Source: Burkholderiaceae bacterium (GTDB lineage Bacteria > Pseudomonadota > Gammaproteobacteria > Burkholderiales > Burkholderiaceae_F). From it: DNA of 13,260 nucleotides. Position numbers and translations under genes: made by a program. Under the pieces are notes generated by a model. It worked only from the letters and a program-made list of their open reading frames with translations, searched no databases and was not told the DNA's origin. How positions within the stretch are numbered: position 1 is the first letter of the stretch; each line of letters starts with the position of its first letter. The stretch lies in NCBI GenBank assembly GCA_013813185.1, contig JACCSD010000163.1, forward strand, positions 1-13,260, in the 5' to 3' direction. Of this stretch, positions 6,843-13,260 are shown in pieces.

Positions 6843-8870
6843 CTACGAAGATGCTGCGCCGTTGGAAGATTCGGACGTCGTTTCCGCTGGGTCGACGGGG
6901 GCCGTTTCTCTGGCTCCCTCTGCGCTTTGCTCCGCCACCATCTGTGGGGGAGCATTCACACTCATCTCGCCAAGCTCTTCATCATCAACGTGCAGGGTCT
7001 GTGCCGCCAGCACCCGATGAACTCGCGCCTCGAGAATCAGATCGACAACGTCAGTTGCCACAATGTCGAGTTCAAGCCGCTGGCCGCGCGGCAACTGCGG
7101 GAGCCCAGGCAGCCTGGTGATGAACGGCAGCCCATCGATGCGCAACACATCGCCTTTAAGAACGGTGGCGTCGATGCGCGAGCGTTTCTCCTGCTCGAGC
7201 CATCGCAGCGACCAGTAGCGCTCCAACTTCTGTTGAAATTCCGCATACGCACCGTAAGCAGCCTCAAATCCCGAGACAATCGCGAACAGCTCAGCGTCGT
7301 TCGATGCGTACGGCGGCTGCTGCTCGTTCACGCATGCCAGAAGCTGCCGCTGGTTGACCAGATCGACATAGCGCCGCAGCGGCGATGTACACCACGCGTA
7401 ATGCTCGACGCCGATGCCTTCATGCGCAGCGGGAGCTGTGCCCATCTTCACGCGCCCGAGGGCTTGCGAGCGGTAGATGCCCGCGGTCCGGCGCGCTGCG
7501 AGCCATCCGCCCCAGACGCTATTGGCGAAGATCATCAGCTCGGCGACGATCGAATCGAGCGGTGAACCGCGGCGGCGCTGTCGGATCAGCACGCGCGCTT
7601 GATCGTCGACACCGTCGAGTTCGAAGGAATAATCGACGCGACCGATCGGCTCGGGCTGGCCACGCACCTGTTCGCGGCGCGCAAGGAGTCTACGAGCCAC
7701 GTGCCACAGCGTGCTCAATGGCGCCGCGTGTGGCGAATCGAAACGACCGCTCGCGATCGTCTCCTCCGTAACAACTGCATCAAGGAGGTCGTGCCGCAGA
7801 TTGCTTTCGATGCGCAGCCGCTCCAATCGCGAGTCGGTCGACACCACTTCGTGCGTTTCGGTATCGACCTCCGCGTACAGCGACAACACCGGCGCCGTAC
7901 GGCCTTCGTTCAGCGAGAACGCATCGATCCAATCGTCCGGCAGCATCGTGTACTTCAGCCCCGGCGCGTAGACGGTGGACATGCGCGACTTCGCAACCGC
8001 ATCCAGCGGATGGCCACGCGACAGTGCGAGCGCGGGCGCTGCGATGTGAATACCGATGCGGGTCCGATCGCCCACCGGTTGCACCGAAAATGCATCGTCG
8101 ATTTCGGTCGTCGCGCTGTCGTCGATCGAAAACGCCTGTGCCGGTGACAACGGAAGGTCGCCGATGTCATCCGGCGCGGGCAGATCAGCGGCGAATTGAG
8201 TGCCGCGCGGAAAATGCTGCGCCAGGAAACTGTCAACGTGCCAGCGATACGGCGAAGCGATCGCACCACGTGCCAGCAGCAACCGCAGAGGCGTCATGTG
8301 CACGTCGCTCGCTGCCTGTTCGAGCGCCCTGAACTCGATCGAGCCGCGGTCGGGCTTCGTCAGCAGCCCGATTGCCTGCTGCGAAATGACCTCCGGCGCG
8401 CGCCCCGCTTTCAGCTCGTCGACGTACTGCTGCCTTAGCTCTTCCTGTTTCCGCTTGCGCTCGACTGCGGTTAGCGCCGCCTTTAGCGTCTCGGCCGGCG
8501 CCGGCCGATAGCGGCCCCGCCCTTTGCGGTAAAAATAAACAGGCGCGCTGTGCAGGCGGAAAAGCAGCGCTGCGGCTTGTTCGGCGGTCGGCTCGGCACC
8601 GAAGTAGTCGCGCGCCAACTCAACGAATCCGAATTCGCTCTGCGGGGCGACTTCCCATAAAAAGTCGAGATCGATCTGCTGGGCTTGCGCTTGCGCTCGC
8701 TCGATCAGTTGGGCGGGCGCCGGCTCGGCGAAGCGCAGCAGTACGTGCGAGGACTTGACCTTGGTGCGCTTGCCGCTCGGCAGCTCGACTTGGTGCGACG
8801 TGCCGGCGTTCGCCATCTCGGTCCCCGCCTTGAAAGCGCCATCGTCGTCAAACAGCAGATGCGCGCTCAC
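6843..8870 (-). CDS. RNB-domain (RNase II/R family) exoribonuclease
   Basis: This 675-residue protein should degrade RNA processively from the 3' end, in the cytoplasm. The RNB catalytic centre reads SIDDSATTEIDDAFSV (248-263): D250, E256, D258 and D259 occupy the places of the four metal-binding Asp of E. coli RNase II, with Glu at the second. Further family motifs are MSTVYAPG (297-304), RRTAGIYRSQ (460-469) and CTSPLRRYVDLVNQRQL (494-510), which includes the catalytic Arg region. The N-terminal 45 residues (FKAGT, QVELPSGKRTKVKSSHVLLRF) look like a small beta-barrel. Residues about 565-625 probably form an OB/S1-like fold, and the last 45 are a low-complexity acidic/Ser tail. The GTG start at 8870 keeps the N-terminus I recall in Burkholderiales homologues. 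It lies 31 bases after the SDR gene. It is neither a typical RNase II nor an S1-tailed RNase R, so I give no symbol. Confidence 0.92.
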   Translation of the reverse strand: MSAHLLFDDDGAFKAGTEMANAGTSHQVELPSGKRTKVKSSHVLLRFAEPAPAQLIERAQAQAQQIDLDFLWEVAPQSEFGFVELARDYFGAEPTAEQAAALLFRLHSAPVYFYRKGRGRYRPAPAETLKAALTAVERKRKQEELRQQYVDELKAGRAPEVISQQAIGLLTKPDRGSIEFRALEQAASDVHMTPLRLLLARGAIASPYRWHVDSFLAQHFPRGTQFAADLPAPDDIGDLPLSPAQAFSIDDSATTEIDDAFSVQPVGDRTRIGIHIAAPALALSRGHPLDAVAKSRMSTVYAPGLKYTMLPDDWIDAFSLNEGRTAPVLSLYAEVDTETHEVVSTDSRLERLRIESNLRHDLLDAVVTEETIASGRFDSPHAAPLSTLWHVARRLLARREQVRGQPEPIGRVDYSFELDGVDDQARVLIRQRRRGSPLDSIVAELMIFANSVWGGWLAARRTAGIYRSQALGRVKMGTAPAAHEGIGVEHYAWCTSPLRRYVDLVNQRQLLACVNEQQPPYASNDAELFAIVSGFEAAYGAYAEFQQKLERYWSLRWLEQEKRSRIDATVLKGDVLRIDGLPFITRLPGLPQLPRGQRLELDIVATDVVDLILEARVHRVLAAQTLHVDDEELGEMSVNAPPQMVAEQSAEGARETAPVDPAETTSESSNGAASS

Positions 8871-8901
8871 GCCGAAACCACGCCAAGGCCGATGCGATGG
8901 G

Positions 8902-9645
8902 TCAAACCGTCAACCCGCCCGACACTTCGATCACCGCACCATTGATGTACGACGCTTCGTCGGAGGCGAGGAATGCGTACACGTTGGCGATGTCTTCCGG
9001 CGTTCCCAATCGGCGCAGCGGCACGCGCTCGGTCAATTGCTCGAGCACCTTTTCCGGAATCGTGTCGAGGATATGCGTGGCGACGAATCCGGGAGCGACC
9101 GCGTTGCAGCGAATGCCCTTCGGCCCGAGTTCGCGCGCCCACGTCTTGACGAAGCCGATCACGCCGAACTTGCTCGCCGCATAGTTGGTTTGTCCAAAAT
9201 TACCGTAGATGCCGACCACGCTCGAAGCGTTGAGAATCACGCCGCTTGCCTGTTTCACCATCGTATCGAGCACCGACTGCGCACAGTTGTAGGTGCCTTT
9301 CAGATTGACGGCGATGACGCGGTCGAATTGGTCCTCGGTCATCTTCTGCAGCCGAGCGTCTAGAGTAATGCCGGCATTGTTGATCAGGATGTCGATGCGT
9401 CCATGGCGTTGCGCGACCGCGGCCGTCATCGCATCCACCTGCTCGCGCACCGTCACGTCGACGACGACTCCATCGATCGCACCGCGTACCGACAACGAAG
9501 GCAGCGCCGCGTCGATCGATGCCTTGCTGATGTCGCACGCAATGACCGTGGCTCCTTCGTCCAGGAACTTGCGCGCGGTGGCGTAACCAATGCCTTGCGC
9601 GGCCCCCGTGATGATCGCAACTTTCCCTTGCAACCGCTGGTTCAC
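8902..9645 (-). CDS. SDR-family NAD(P)H oxidoreductase, FabG-like 3-oxoacyl reductase
   Basis: This 247-residue protein is a classical short-chain dehydrogenase of standard length. The cofactor motif is TGAAQGIG (13-20) and the structural motif NNAG (89-92). The catalytic tetrad is complete: N114, S142 (in NASSVVG), Y155 and K159 (YAASK). The tail NGAVIEVSGGLTV is typical of FabG-type 3-oxoacyl-ACP or -CoA reductases, so a role in fatty acid or polyester precursor metabolism is plausible. SDR substrate range cannot be read from sequence, and no acyl carrier protein or fab gene is adjacent. It sits between yqiA (21 bases upstream) and the RNB nuclease (31 bases downstream), so it is probably part of the mpl transcript. 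The GTG start at 9645 is supported by AAGGGAG five bases upstream. Confidence 0.93.
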   Translation of the reverse strand: MNQRLQGKVAIITGAAQGIGYATARKFLDEGATVIACDISKASIDAALPSLSVRGAIDGVVVDVTVREQVDAMTAAVAQRHGRIDILINNAGITLDARLQKMTEDQFDRVIAVNLKGTYNCAQSVLDTMVKQASGVILNASSVVGIYGNFGQTNYAASKFGVIGFVKTWARELGPKGIRCNAVAPGFVATHILDTIPEKVLEQLTERVPLRRLGTPEDIANVYAFLASDEASYINGAVIEVSGGLTV

Positions 9646-9650
9646 TCAAA

Positions 9651-9657
9651 CTCCCTT
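9651..9657 (-). promoter_or_regulatory. Ribosome binding site fixing the GTG start of the SDR gene
   Basis: AAGGGAG on the minus strand, then the spacer TTTGA, then GTG at 9645-9643. Spacing is ideal, and no ATG or GTG follows closely that would give a full SDR N-terminus. Confidence 0.7.
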
Positions 9658-9666
9658 ATTGATGCC

Positions 9667-10251
9667 TCAGGAAATGCCGCAGAAAGAAAGGACTTCGTCA
9701 ACGTACTGCGCGAAGTCCGACAGTTCGTGGTTGCCGCCTTCGATCACCCTCTGTCGTGCGCCCCGGTACTTGGCAACCATCGTCCGGTAGTCGATCACCG
9801 TGTCGCCGGTCGCGGCGATCAGAAAGTAGCGTTCGGACTGCGTGACGCGGATATCGAGGTCGCGTAGCTCGTCGATGTACTCCGGTCGGAAATCGATCTC
9901 CTCGTCGCTGAAAAACACCGGCTGCCGGCCAATATGCGTTTGCAGATCGCGCGCCGGATCTATCGCGGGGTTTAACAGCACCGCGCGACAGCCCAGCTTT
10001 TCAGCGACCCACGTTGCGTAGTAACCGCCGAGCGATGATCCAATCAGCGTCACCCGATCGGGCGGCTTTGCTCGCGCTGCATCGAATGCCAACTGCGACG
10101 CCGCTCGCGGCGAAGCCGGCAATGCCGGACACACGTATTGATCAGCCAGGCCGCGCTGCTGCAAAAGGTCGCGCAGCAATTGCGCCTTGCGCGACTGCGG
10201 TGAAGAGCGAAAACCGTGCAGGTAAACGATCACGCGCGCGCCACTGGTCAC
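9667..10251 (-). CDS. yqiA: YqiA/YcfP-family alpha/beta-hydrolase (esterase)
   Basis: This 194-residue protein is nearly the same length as E. coli YqiA (193). It starts with VIVYLHGFRSSPQSRKAQLL (8-27), the HG oxyanion region and family signature. The nucleophile elbow is IGSSLGGYYATWVAEK (70-85), with Ser73 as nucleophile. TGDTVIDYR (148-156) supplies the acid Asp150, and EGGNHELSDF (171-180) supplies His175. The triad is therefore complete. YqiA hydrolyses short acyl esters in vitro; its natural substrate is not established, and nothing here adds to that. No signal peptide is present, so it is cytosolic. Its GTG start overlaps the mpl stop in GTGA (4 bases), which points to translational coupling with mpl. 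Confidence 0.92.
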   Translation of the reverse strand: MTSGARVIVYLHGFRSSPQSRKAQLLRDLLQQRGLADQYVCPALPASPRAASQLAFDAARAKPPDRVTLIGSSLGGYYATWVAEKLGCRAVLLNPAIDPARDLQTHIGRQPVFFSDEEIDFRPEYIDELRDLDIRVTQSERYFLIAATGDTVIDYRTMVAKYRGARQRVIEGGNHELSDFAQYVDEVLSFCGIS

Positions 10252-11615
10252 GCGGCGCGCTTGGGAGAGTCAGCACGCTGCGCGAGCCGCGTCAGAAGCT
10301 TCGCGTGAATGCCGCCGAATCCCCCGTTACTCATGATTGCCAGTTGATCACCCGTCTGTACGTACTCGACGATGGCCTCGATCATCGCCTCGAGAGCGTC
10401 GTGAACGCTCGCCTTCGACCCAAGCGGCGCCAACGCAGACGCAACGTTGCAATCGTTATCTCCCGCGTAGCAAAACACGCGGTTCGCCTTGGACAAACTA
10501 TCTGGCAACAGCGCGTCGACGGCGCCGCGCTTCATCGTATTTGAGCGCGGCTCGAATACCGCAACGATTCGGGCTTGCGGATGCGACGCTCGTAAAGCAG
10601 AAATCGTCATCGCAAATGCCGTTGGGTGGTGCGCAAAATCGTCGATCACCGTCACCCCGTCGACCACGCCGCGAACCTCGAGCCGGCGCTTGACGCCCCC
10701 AAACTCGGCAAGCGCGGCCAAGGCGTCAGCGGCGGACACACCGACGTGATCGGCAGCAGCGATCGCGGCGAGTGCGTTCATCCGGTTGTGCTGACCCGCC
10801 AATGCAAGCTGCAGCGCGCCGACATGATGATCATCCCGATGGACCTGAAACGGCGGCTCGCTGCCGACGCGCCAGCGTCCCTCGGGCTCGCCGAACTTTT
10901 CGAGCTCCGACCAGCAGCCGCGCTGCAAAACGCGCTCGATCGCGTCGTCGCCGGCGTTGGCCACGATTCGCGCGCGCGCCGGCAACGTCCGCACGAGATG
11001 ATGAAACTGCGTTTCGATCGCGGCCAGGTCAGCAAAGATATCCGCGTGGTCAAACTCCAGGTTGTTCAGTACCAGCGTGCGCGGGTGGTAGTGCAGAAAC
11101 TTCGACCGCTTGTCGAAAAATGCCGTGTCGTATTCATCGGCCTCGATCACGAAATGGCGGCCGGCGCCGGTTCGAGCGGAGGTGCCGAAATTGTCGGGCA
11201 CTCCGCCGATCAGAAAACCGGGTTCAAGGCCCGCATGATCGAGAATTTTCGCGAGCAACGCACTGGTCGTTGTCTTGCCGTGCGTGCCCGCAACCGCCAA
11301 TACATGCTTGTCGTGAAGCACGTGGTCGCTCAGCCACTGCGGGCCGGATACGTACCGCGCGCCCCGGTCAAGAATCGCTTCCATCAACGGATTGCCGCGC
11401 GTGACTACATTGCCGACAACCCAAACATCGGGCGCCAGCGAAAGCTGGTCGGCGCCATAGCCTTCGATCACGCTTACTTTCGCAGCTGCCAGCTGGTCGC
11501 TCATCGGCGGATAGACGTTCGCATCACAGCCGCTCACGACGTGGCCGGCGGCCTGCGCCAGCTGCGCGAGACCGCCCATGAAAGTTCCGCCGACGCCGAG
11601 AATGTGGAGGTGCAA
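10248..11615 (-). CDS. mpl: Mpl, UDP-N-acetylmuramate:L-alanyl-gamma-D-glutamyl-meso-diaminopimelate ligase
   Basis: Mpl attaches recovered murein tripeptide to UDP-MurNAc with ATP, feeding recycled peptide back into peptidoglycan synthesis in the cytosol. With the start used here the protein has 455 residues (E. coli Mpl has 457). It begins MHLHILGVGGTFMGGLAQLA, a Mur-ligase N domain. The ATP loop GTHGKTTT is at 110-117, then EADEYDTAFFDKRSKF (158-173) and LNNLEFDHADIF (183-194). The C-terminal half has GGVKRRLEVRG, DDFAHHPTA, EPRSNTMKRG and MSNGGFGGIH, and the DDFAHHPTA/NTMK pattern fits Mpl rather than MurC. The frame stays open to a TTG at 11693, which would add 26 residues unlike the family. 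I place the start at TTG 11615 because homologues begin there, although no Shine-Dalgarno precedes it. yqiA overlaps its stop. Confidence 0.95.
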   Translation of the reverse strand: MHLHILGVGGTFMGGLAQLAQAAGHVVSGCDANVYPPMSDQLAAAKVSVIEGYGADQLSLAPDVWVVGNVVTRGNPLMEAILDRGARYVSGPQWLSDHVLHDKHVLAVAGTHGKTTTSALLAKILDHAGLEPGFLIGGVPDNFGTSARTGAGRHFVIEADEYDTAFFDKRSKFLHYHPRTLVLNNLEFDHADIFADLAAIETQFHHLVRTLPARARIVANAGDDAIERVLQRGCWSELEKFGEPEGRWRVGSEPPFQVHRDDHHVGALQLALAGQHNRMNALAAIAAADHVGVSAADALAALAEFGGVKRRLEVRGVVDGVTVIDDFAHHPTAFAMTISALRASHPQARIVAVFEPRSNTMKRGAVDALLPDSLSKANRVFCYAGDNDCNVASALAPLGSKASVHDALEAMIEAIVEYVQTGDQLAIMSNGGFGGIHAKLLTRLAQRADSPKRAA

Positions 11616-11658
11616 AGTTGGATCGCGAAGTTGCAGGTAGGAGCCCGCAAGGGCGCGG

Positions 11659-11664
11659 ATTGTA
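11659..11664 (-). promoter_or_regulatory. Possible -10 box (TACAAT) for the mpl operon
   Basis: TACAAT on the minus strand, in the 97-base region between the divergent mpl and nucleotidyltransferase-like genes. A start near 11652 gives a leader of about 37 bases before TTG 11615. It would rule out the longer TTG 11693 start, which lies upstream of it. No good -35 hexamer is seen at 16-18 bases. Confidence 0.35.
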
Positions 11665-11712
11665 ATGCGCGTGCTGCGCGAAGATCTTTCCAACTGCCGA
11701 TAAACTCAGCCG

Positions 11713-12375
11713 ATGGCTGCCGGCGATCTACGAACCGAACTTGCGGTGACCGCAGCGCGCTTGATCGCCGAGGAGGGCTGCGAGTACGCACAGGCAAAGC
11801 GCCGCGCGGTGCAGGAAATTTTCGGCGATGCCACCCGTCGTTTGACGCTGCCCGATAACAGCGAAGTCGAGCACGAGTTGCGGCGGTACCTGAAGTTGTT
11901 CGGCGGCGATGCGCATCGCGCCTTGCTGTTGGCGCTGCGCAGCGTCGCTGCCGACACGATGCAGACGCTGCACGAGTTCGATCCGCACCTGATCGGCGCC
12001 GTTTTAAATGGCACCGCGACCGAGCATTCCGATATTCATCTGCAGCTGTTCGTCGATAGCGCGAAGGACGTCGAACTGCGGCTGATGAACCTTGGCATCG
12101 AATTTGATGTCGACGACGGGGACGGTGACCGCGATCGCCCCGCCGCCCTCGAGCGATTGAACTTTGTAGTGCCCGCCGCCACGATCGACCCCTCGATCTC
12201 CCCCATAAAGCGGCGCATGATCGGCATTCGATTGCACATTTATGCACACGACGCCATCAGGATCGCCGCGCGCCATAAGCGCGACATTGCGGCCGAGGAG
12301 GGAATGCATCCAATCGAAGCGGCGGGACGCGCCAACCTCGGCGCGCTCCGCAGACTGATTGACGAAACGGCTTGA
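11713..12375 (+). CDS. Nucleotidyltransferase-like protein of unknown function (often mislabelled as MurC-type ligase)
   Basis: The protein has 220 residues and no signal peptide or membrane segment. The N-terminal part (1-60) is helical with YAQAKRRAVQEIFG (25-38) and LPDNSEVEHELRRYL (46-60). The centre, IGAVLNGTATEHSDIHLQLFVD (94-115), resembles the nucleotidyltransferase core hG-[GS]-x(n)-SDID-x-hhh. The second acidic position is His109, and the first loop is GTAT instead of GSxA. From memory, relatives beside mpl in betaproteobacteria are often named UDP-N-acetylmuramate-alanine ligase. That cannot be right for this protein: it lacks the Mur-ligase ATP loop GTHGKT and is half the length of MurC. 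An acidic stretch (131-142, FDVDDGDGDRDR) follows the core. It is divergent from mpl with 97 bases between and lies 18 bases before the redoxin gene. The ATG at 11713 has no clear ribosome site. Function is not assigned. Confidence 0.8.
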   Translation: MAAGDLRTELAVTAARLIAEEGCEYAQAKRRAVQEIFGDATRRLTLPDNSEVEHELRRYLKLFGGDAHRALLLALRSVAADTMQTLHEFDPHLIGAVLNGTATEHSDIHLQLFVDSAKDVELRLMNLGIEFDVDDGDGDRDRPAALERLNFVVPAATIDPSISPIKRRMIGIRLHIYAHDAIRIAARHKRDIAAEEGMHPIEAAGRANLGALRRLIDETA

Positions 12376-12393
12376 TACTTCTTCGGGGCAGCC

Positions 12394-12945
12394 TTGACTA
12401 GGAAGTTGACGCTCAATTTGGCTGCGATAGCTGTCTCGCTGGTGGCTATCGCGGCCGGCGCCCTGATGGCGCTGCGATTCGACACGGGCTCCGGAGGGGT
12501 TTCCGTTCAGACCGCGGCGCTTTTTGAACCGAGCTTCGATGACGCCGACGGCCGCTTGCAACCGATGAACCAATGGCAGGGCCGCTTGCTGGTGGTTAAC
12601 TTCTGGGCCACCTGGTGCGCGCCGTGCATCGAAGAAATGCCCGATCTGCAAAAGGTCCAGGCAGAGTACGCGGAGCGCGGCGTGACCATAGTGGGCGTCG
12701 CGATCGACAACGCCAGCGCAGTCAAACGTTTTCGCGACGAGCAAAACGTCGCCATACCCCTACTCGTTGCGGGGGCAGCCGGCACCGAGCTGGTTCGTCA
12801 ACTCGGCAACGCGTCGGGTGCCCTCCCGTACACAGTGCTGGTCGATCGCAGCGGGCGCGTTGCGCAGTCGAAGCTGGGACGATTGCAGGCCAGCGAGTTG
12901 CGCGCGTGGCTGGACGCAGCGATTAGCGCGCAGCGAGCACAGTAG
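12394..12945 (+). CDS. TlpA-type thiol-disulfide oxidoreductase, membrane-anchored
   Basis: This 183-residue protein starts with a hydrophobic signal-anchor (about 6-27, LNLAAIAVSLVAIAAGALMA), so the thioredoxin domain should face the periplasm. The domain runs from about 41 to 180. VVNFWATWCAPCIEEMPDL (67-85) holds the redox pair Cys75 and Cys78 in a WCAPC motif, and LPYTVLVD (144-151) holds the cis-Pro (P145). This is the TlpA/ResA class, which reduces periplasmic disulfides, for example in cytochrome maturation; the client is not evident here. The start is read as TTG 12394, with GGGG five bases upstream and an N-terminus of the right length; TTG 12409 is a less well-spaced alternative. 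It follows the nucleotidyltransferase-like gene by 18 bases and is probably co-transcribed with it. Confidence 0.9.
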   Translation: MTRKLTLNLAAIAVSLVAIAAGALMALRFDTGSGGVSVQTAALFEPSFDDADGRLQPMNQWQGRLLVVNFWATWCAPCIEEMPDLQKVQAEYAERGVTIVGVAIDNASAVKRFRDEQNVAIPLLVAGAAGTELVRQLGNASGALPYTVLVDRSGRVAQSKLGRLQASELRAWLDAAISAQRAQ

Positions 12946-13075
12946 GTGAGGACCCACCATGGGGCTAGACAGAGTGCGCCAAAAAGCGGACACTGCGCGC
13001 CTTCTCCGGCCTTTGTCGCCTAAATTCCTCGAATTTCTCCGATGTATTTAATTCTCAACTCCCTCGGGAGCCAGG
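12946..13075. other. 130-base gap upstream of aroQ
   Basis: I see no gene and no hairpin with a U-run. An AT-rich patch at 13020-13055 (with TATTTAAT at 13045-13052) could hold a promoter for aroQ, but no convincing -35 and -10 pair is visible. A separate aroQ transcript is plausible from the gap length alone. Confidence 0.4.
13066..13070 (+). promoter_or_regulatory. Ribosome binding site for the GTG start of aroQ
   Basis: GGGAG followed by a 5-base spacer and GTG at 13076. The ATG at 13042 is followed in its own frame by stops and does not lead into the AroQ frame, so the GTG is the start. Confidence 0.6.
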
Positions 13076-13260
13076 GTGGCTAATCGCATCCTGGTGCTGA
13101 ATGGTCCGAACCTGAACCTGCAGGGCACCCGCGAGCCGGCTATCTACGGTAGCCAGACGTTGACCGACATCGAAAACGAGCTTGCCCCGATCGCGCAGCG
13201 GAAAAATGCGCAGGTCGTGTTCTTTCAAACGAATCATGAAGGCGCGCTGATCGACCGCGT
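13076..13260 (+). CDS. aroQ: 3-dehydroquinate dehydratase type II, AroQ (N-terminal part, runs off right edge)
   Basis: The first 61 residues are present. The protein starts MANRILVLNGPNLNLQGTRE and continues PAIYGSQTL, the signature of type II dehydroquinases. Arg19 and Tyr24 correspond to the catalytic loop Arg and Tyr. FFQTNHEGALIDRV (about 48-61) is the QSNHEG-type substrate-binding segment. The enzyme is a cytosolic dodecamer in known cases and dehydrates 3-dehydroquinate to 3-dehydroshikimate, the substrate of AroE at 4885-5730. The catalytic His would lie beyond the window. The start is GTG with GGGAG five bases upstream, and it agrees with the family N-terminus. In Burkholderiales aroQ usually stands before accB and accC, which would be expected just outside the window. 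Confidence 0.95.
   Translation, partial: MANRILVLNGPNLNLQGTREPAIYGSQTLTDIENELAPIAQRKNAQVVFFQTNHEGALIDR

Noticed and set aside
10626..11858. A 410-residue plus-strand open frame opposite mpl
   Set aside because: It covers mpl, whose catalytic motifs are intact, and also runs into the nucleotidyltransferase-like gene in another frame. No domain is visible.
12004..12744. A 246-residue minus-strand open frame opposite the nucleotidyltransferase-like and redoxin genes
   Set aside because: The plus strand holds a clear WCAPC redoxin with signal-anchor here, and the minus frame has no recognisable motif.
1..13260. Mobile element, defence system or other accessory island
   Set aside because: No transposase, integrase, toxin-antitoxin, restriction or CRISPR-like gene or repeat is visible, and gene content and order are those of a core chromosome region.

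Overview
The window looks like ordinary chromosomal housekeeping DNA from a GC-rich betaproteobacterium, most likely of the order Burkholderiales. This rests on protein families and gene order recalled from that group, not on a database search. The order mpl - yqiA - SDR - RNB nuclease - TonB-like - aroE - mtgA on one strand, and the divergent nucleotidyltransferase-like gene - TlpA-type redoxin - aroQ on the other, are typical of it. I see no insertion sequence, phage gene, tRNA, rRNA, CRISPR array or island boundary.

Layout. Bases 1-440 (minus) hold the start of a membrane-anchored lytic transglycosylase that runs off the left edge. Bases 441-907 are a divergent intergenic region with a good minus-strand sigma70-type promoter, a possible structured RNA leader for the transglycosylase, and AT-rich -10 candidates for ubiD. 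Bases 908-2610 (plus) hold ubiD and a 70-residue KTSC-domain gene 2 bases behind it. From 11615 down to 2631 eight genes follow one another on the minus strand: mpl, yqiA, an SDR oxidoreductase, an RNB-family exoribonuclease, a TonB-C-domain protein, aroE, mtgA and mgtE. Junctions are tight (4-base overlap, 21, 31, 4 and 4 bases) except for a 208-base gap before the TonB-like gene and a 66-base gap before mgtE. Both gaps contain a possible TACAAT -10 box. From 11713 rightward (plus) come the nucleotidyltransferase-like gene, a TlpA-type redoxin and the start of aroQ.

Function. Several genes serve the cell envelope: Mpl recycles murein peptide, MtgA polymerises glycan strands, the left-edge transglycosylase cuts them, and a TonB-like protein spans the periplasm. 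Two shikimate-pathway steps lie on opposite strands (AroQ, step 3; AroE, step 4). UbiD belongs to ubiquinone synthesis from chorismate, the product of that pathway. Among the recognised genes the non-ATG start is common: three TTG and four GTG starts among thirteen.

No clearly new system is visible. The best leads are the dyad-rich leader before the transglycosylase, the nucleotidyltransferase-like protein with an altered metal-binding motif, and several start-site corrections.
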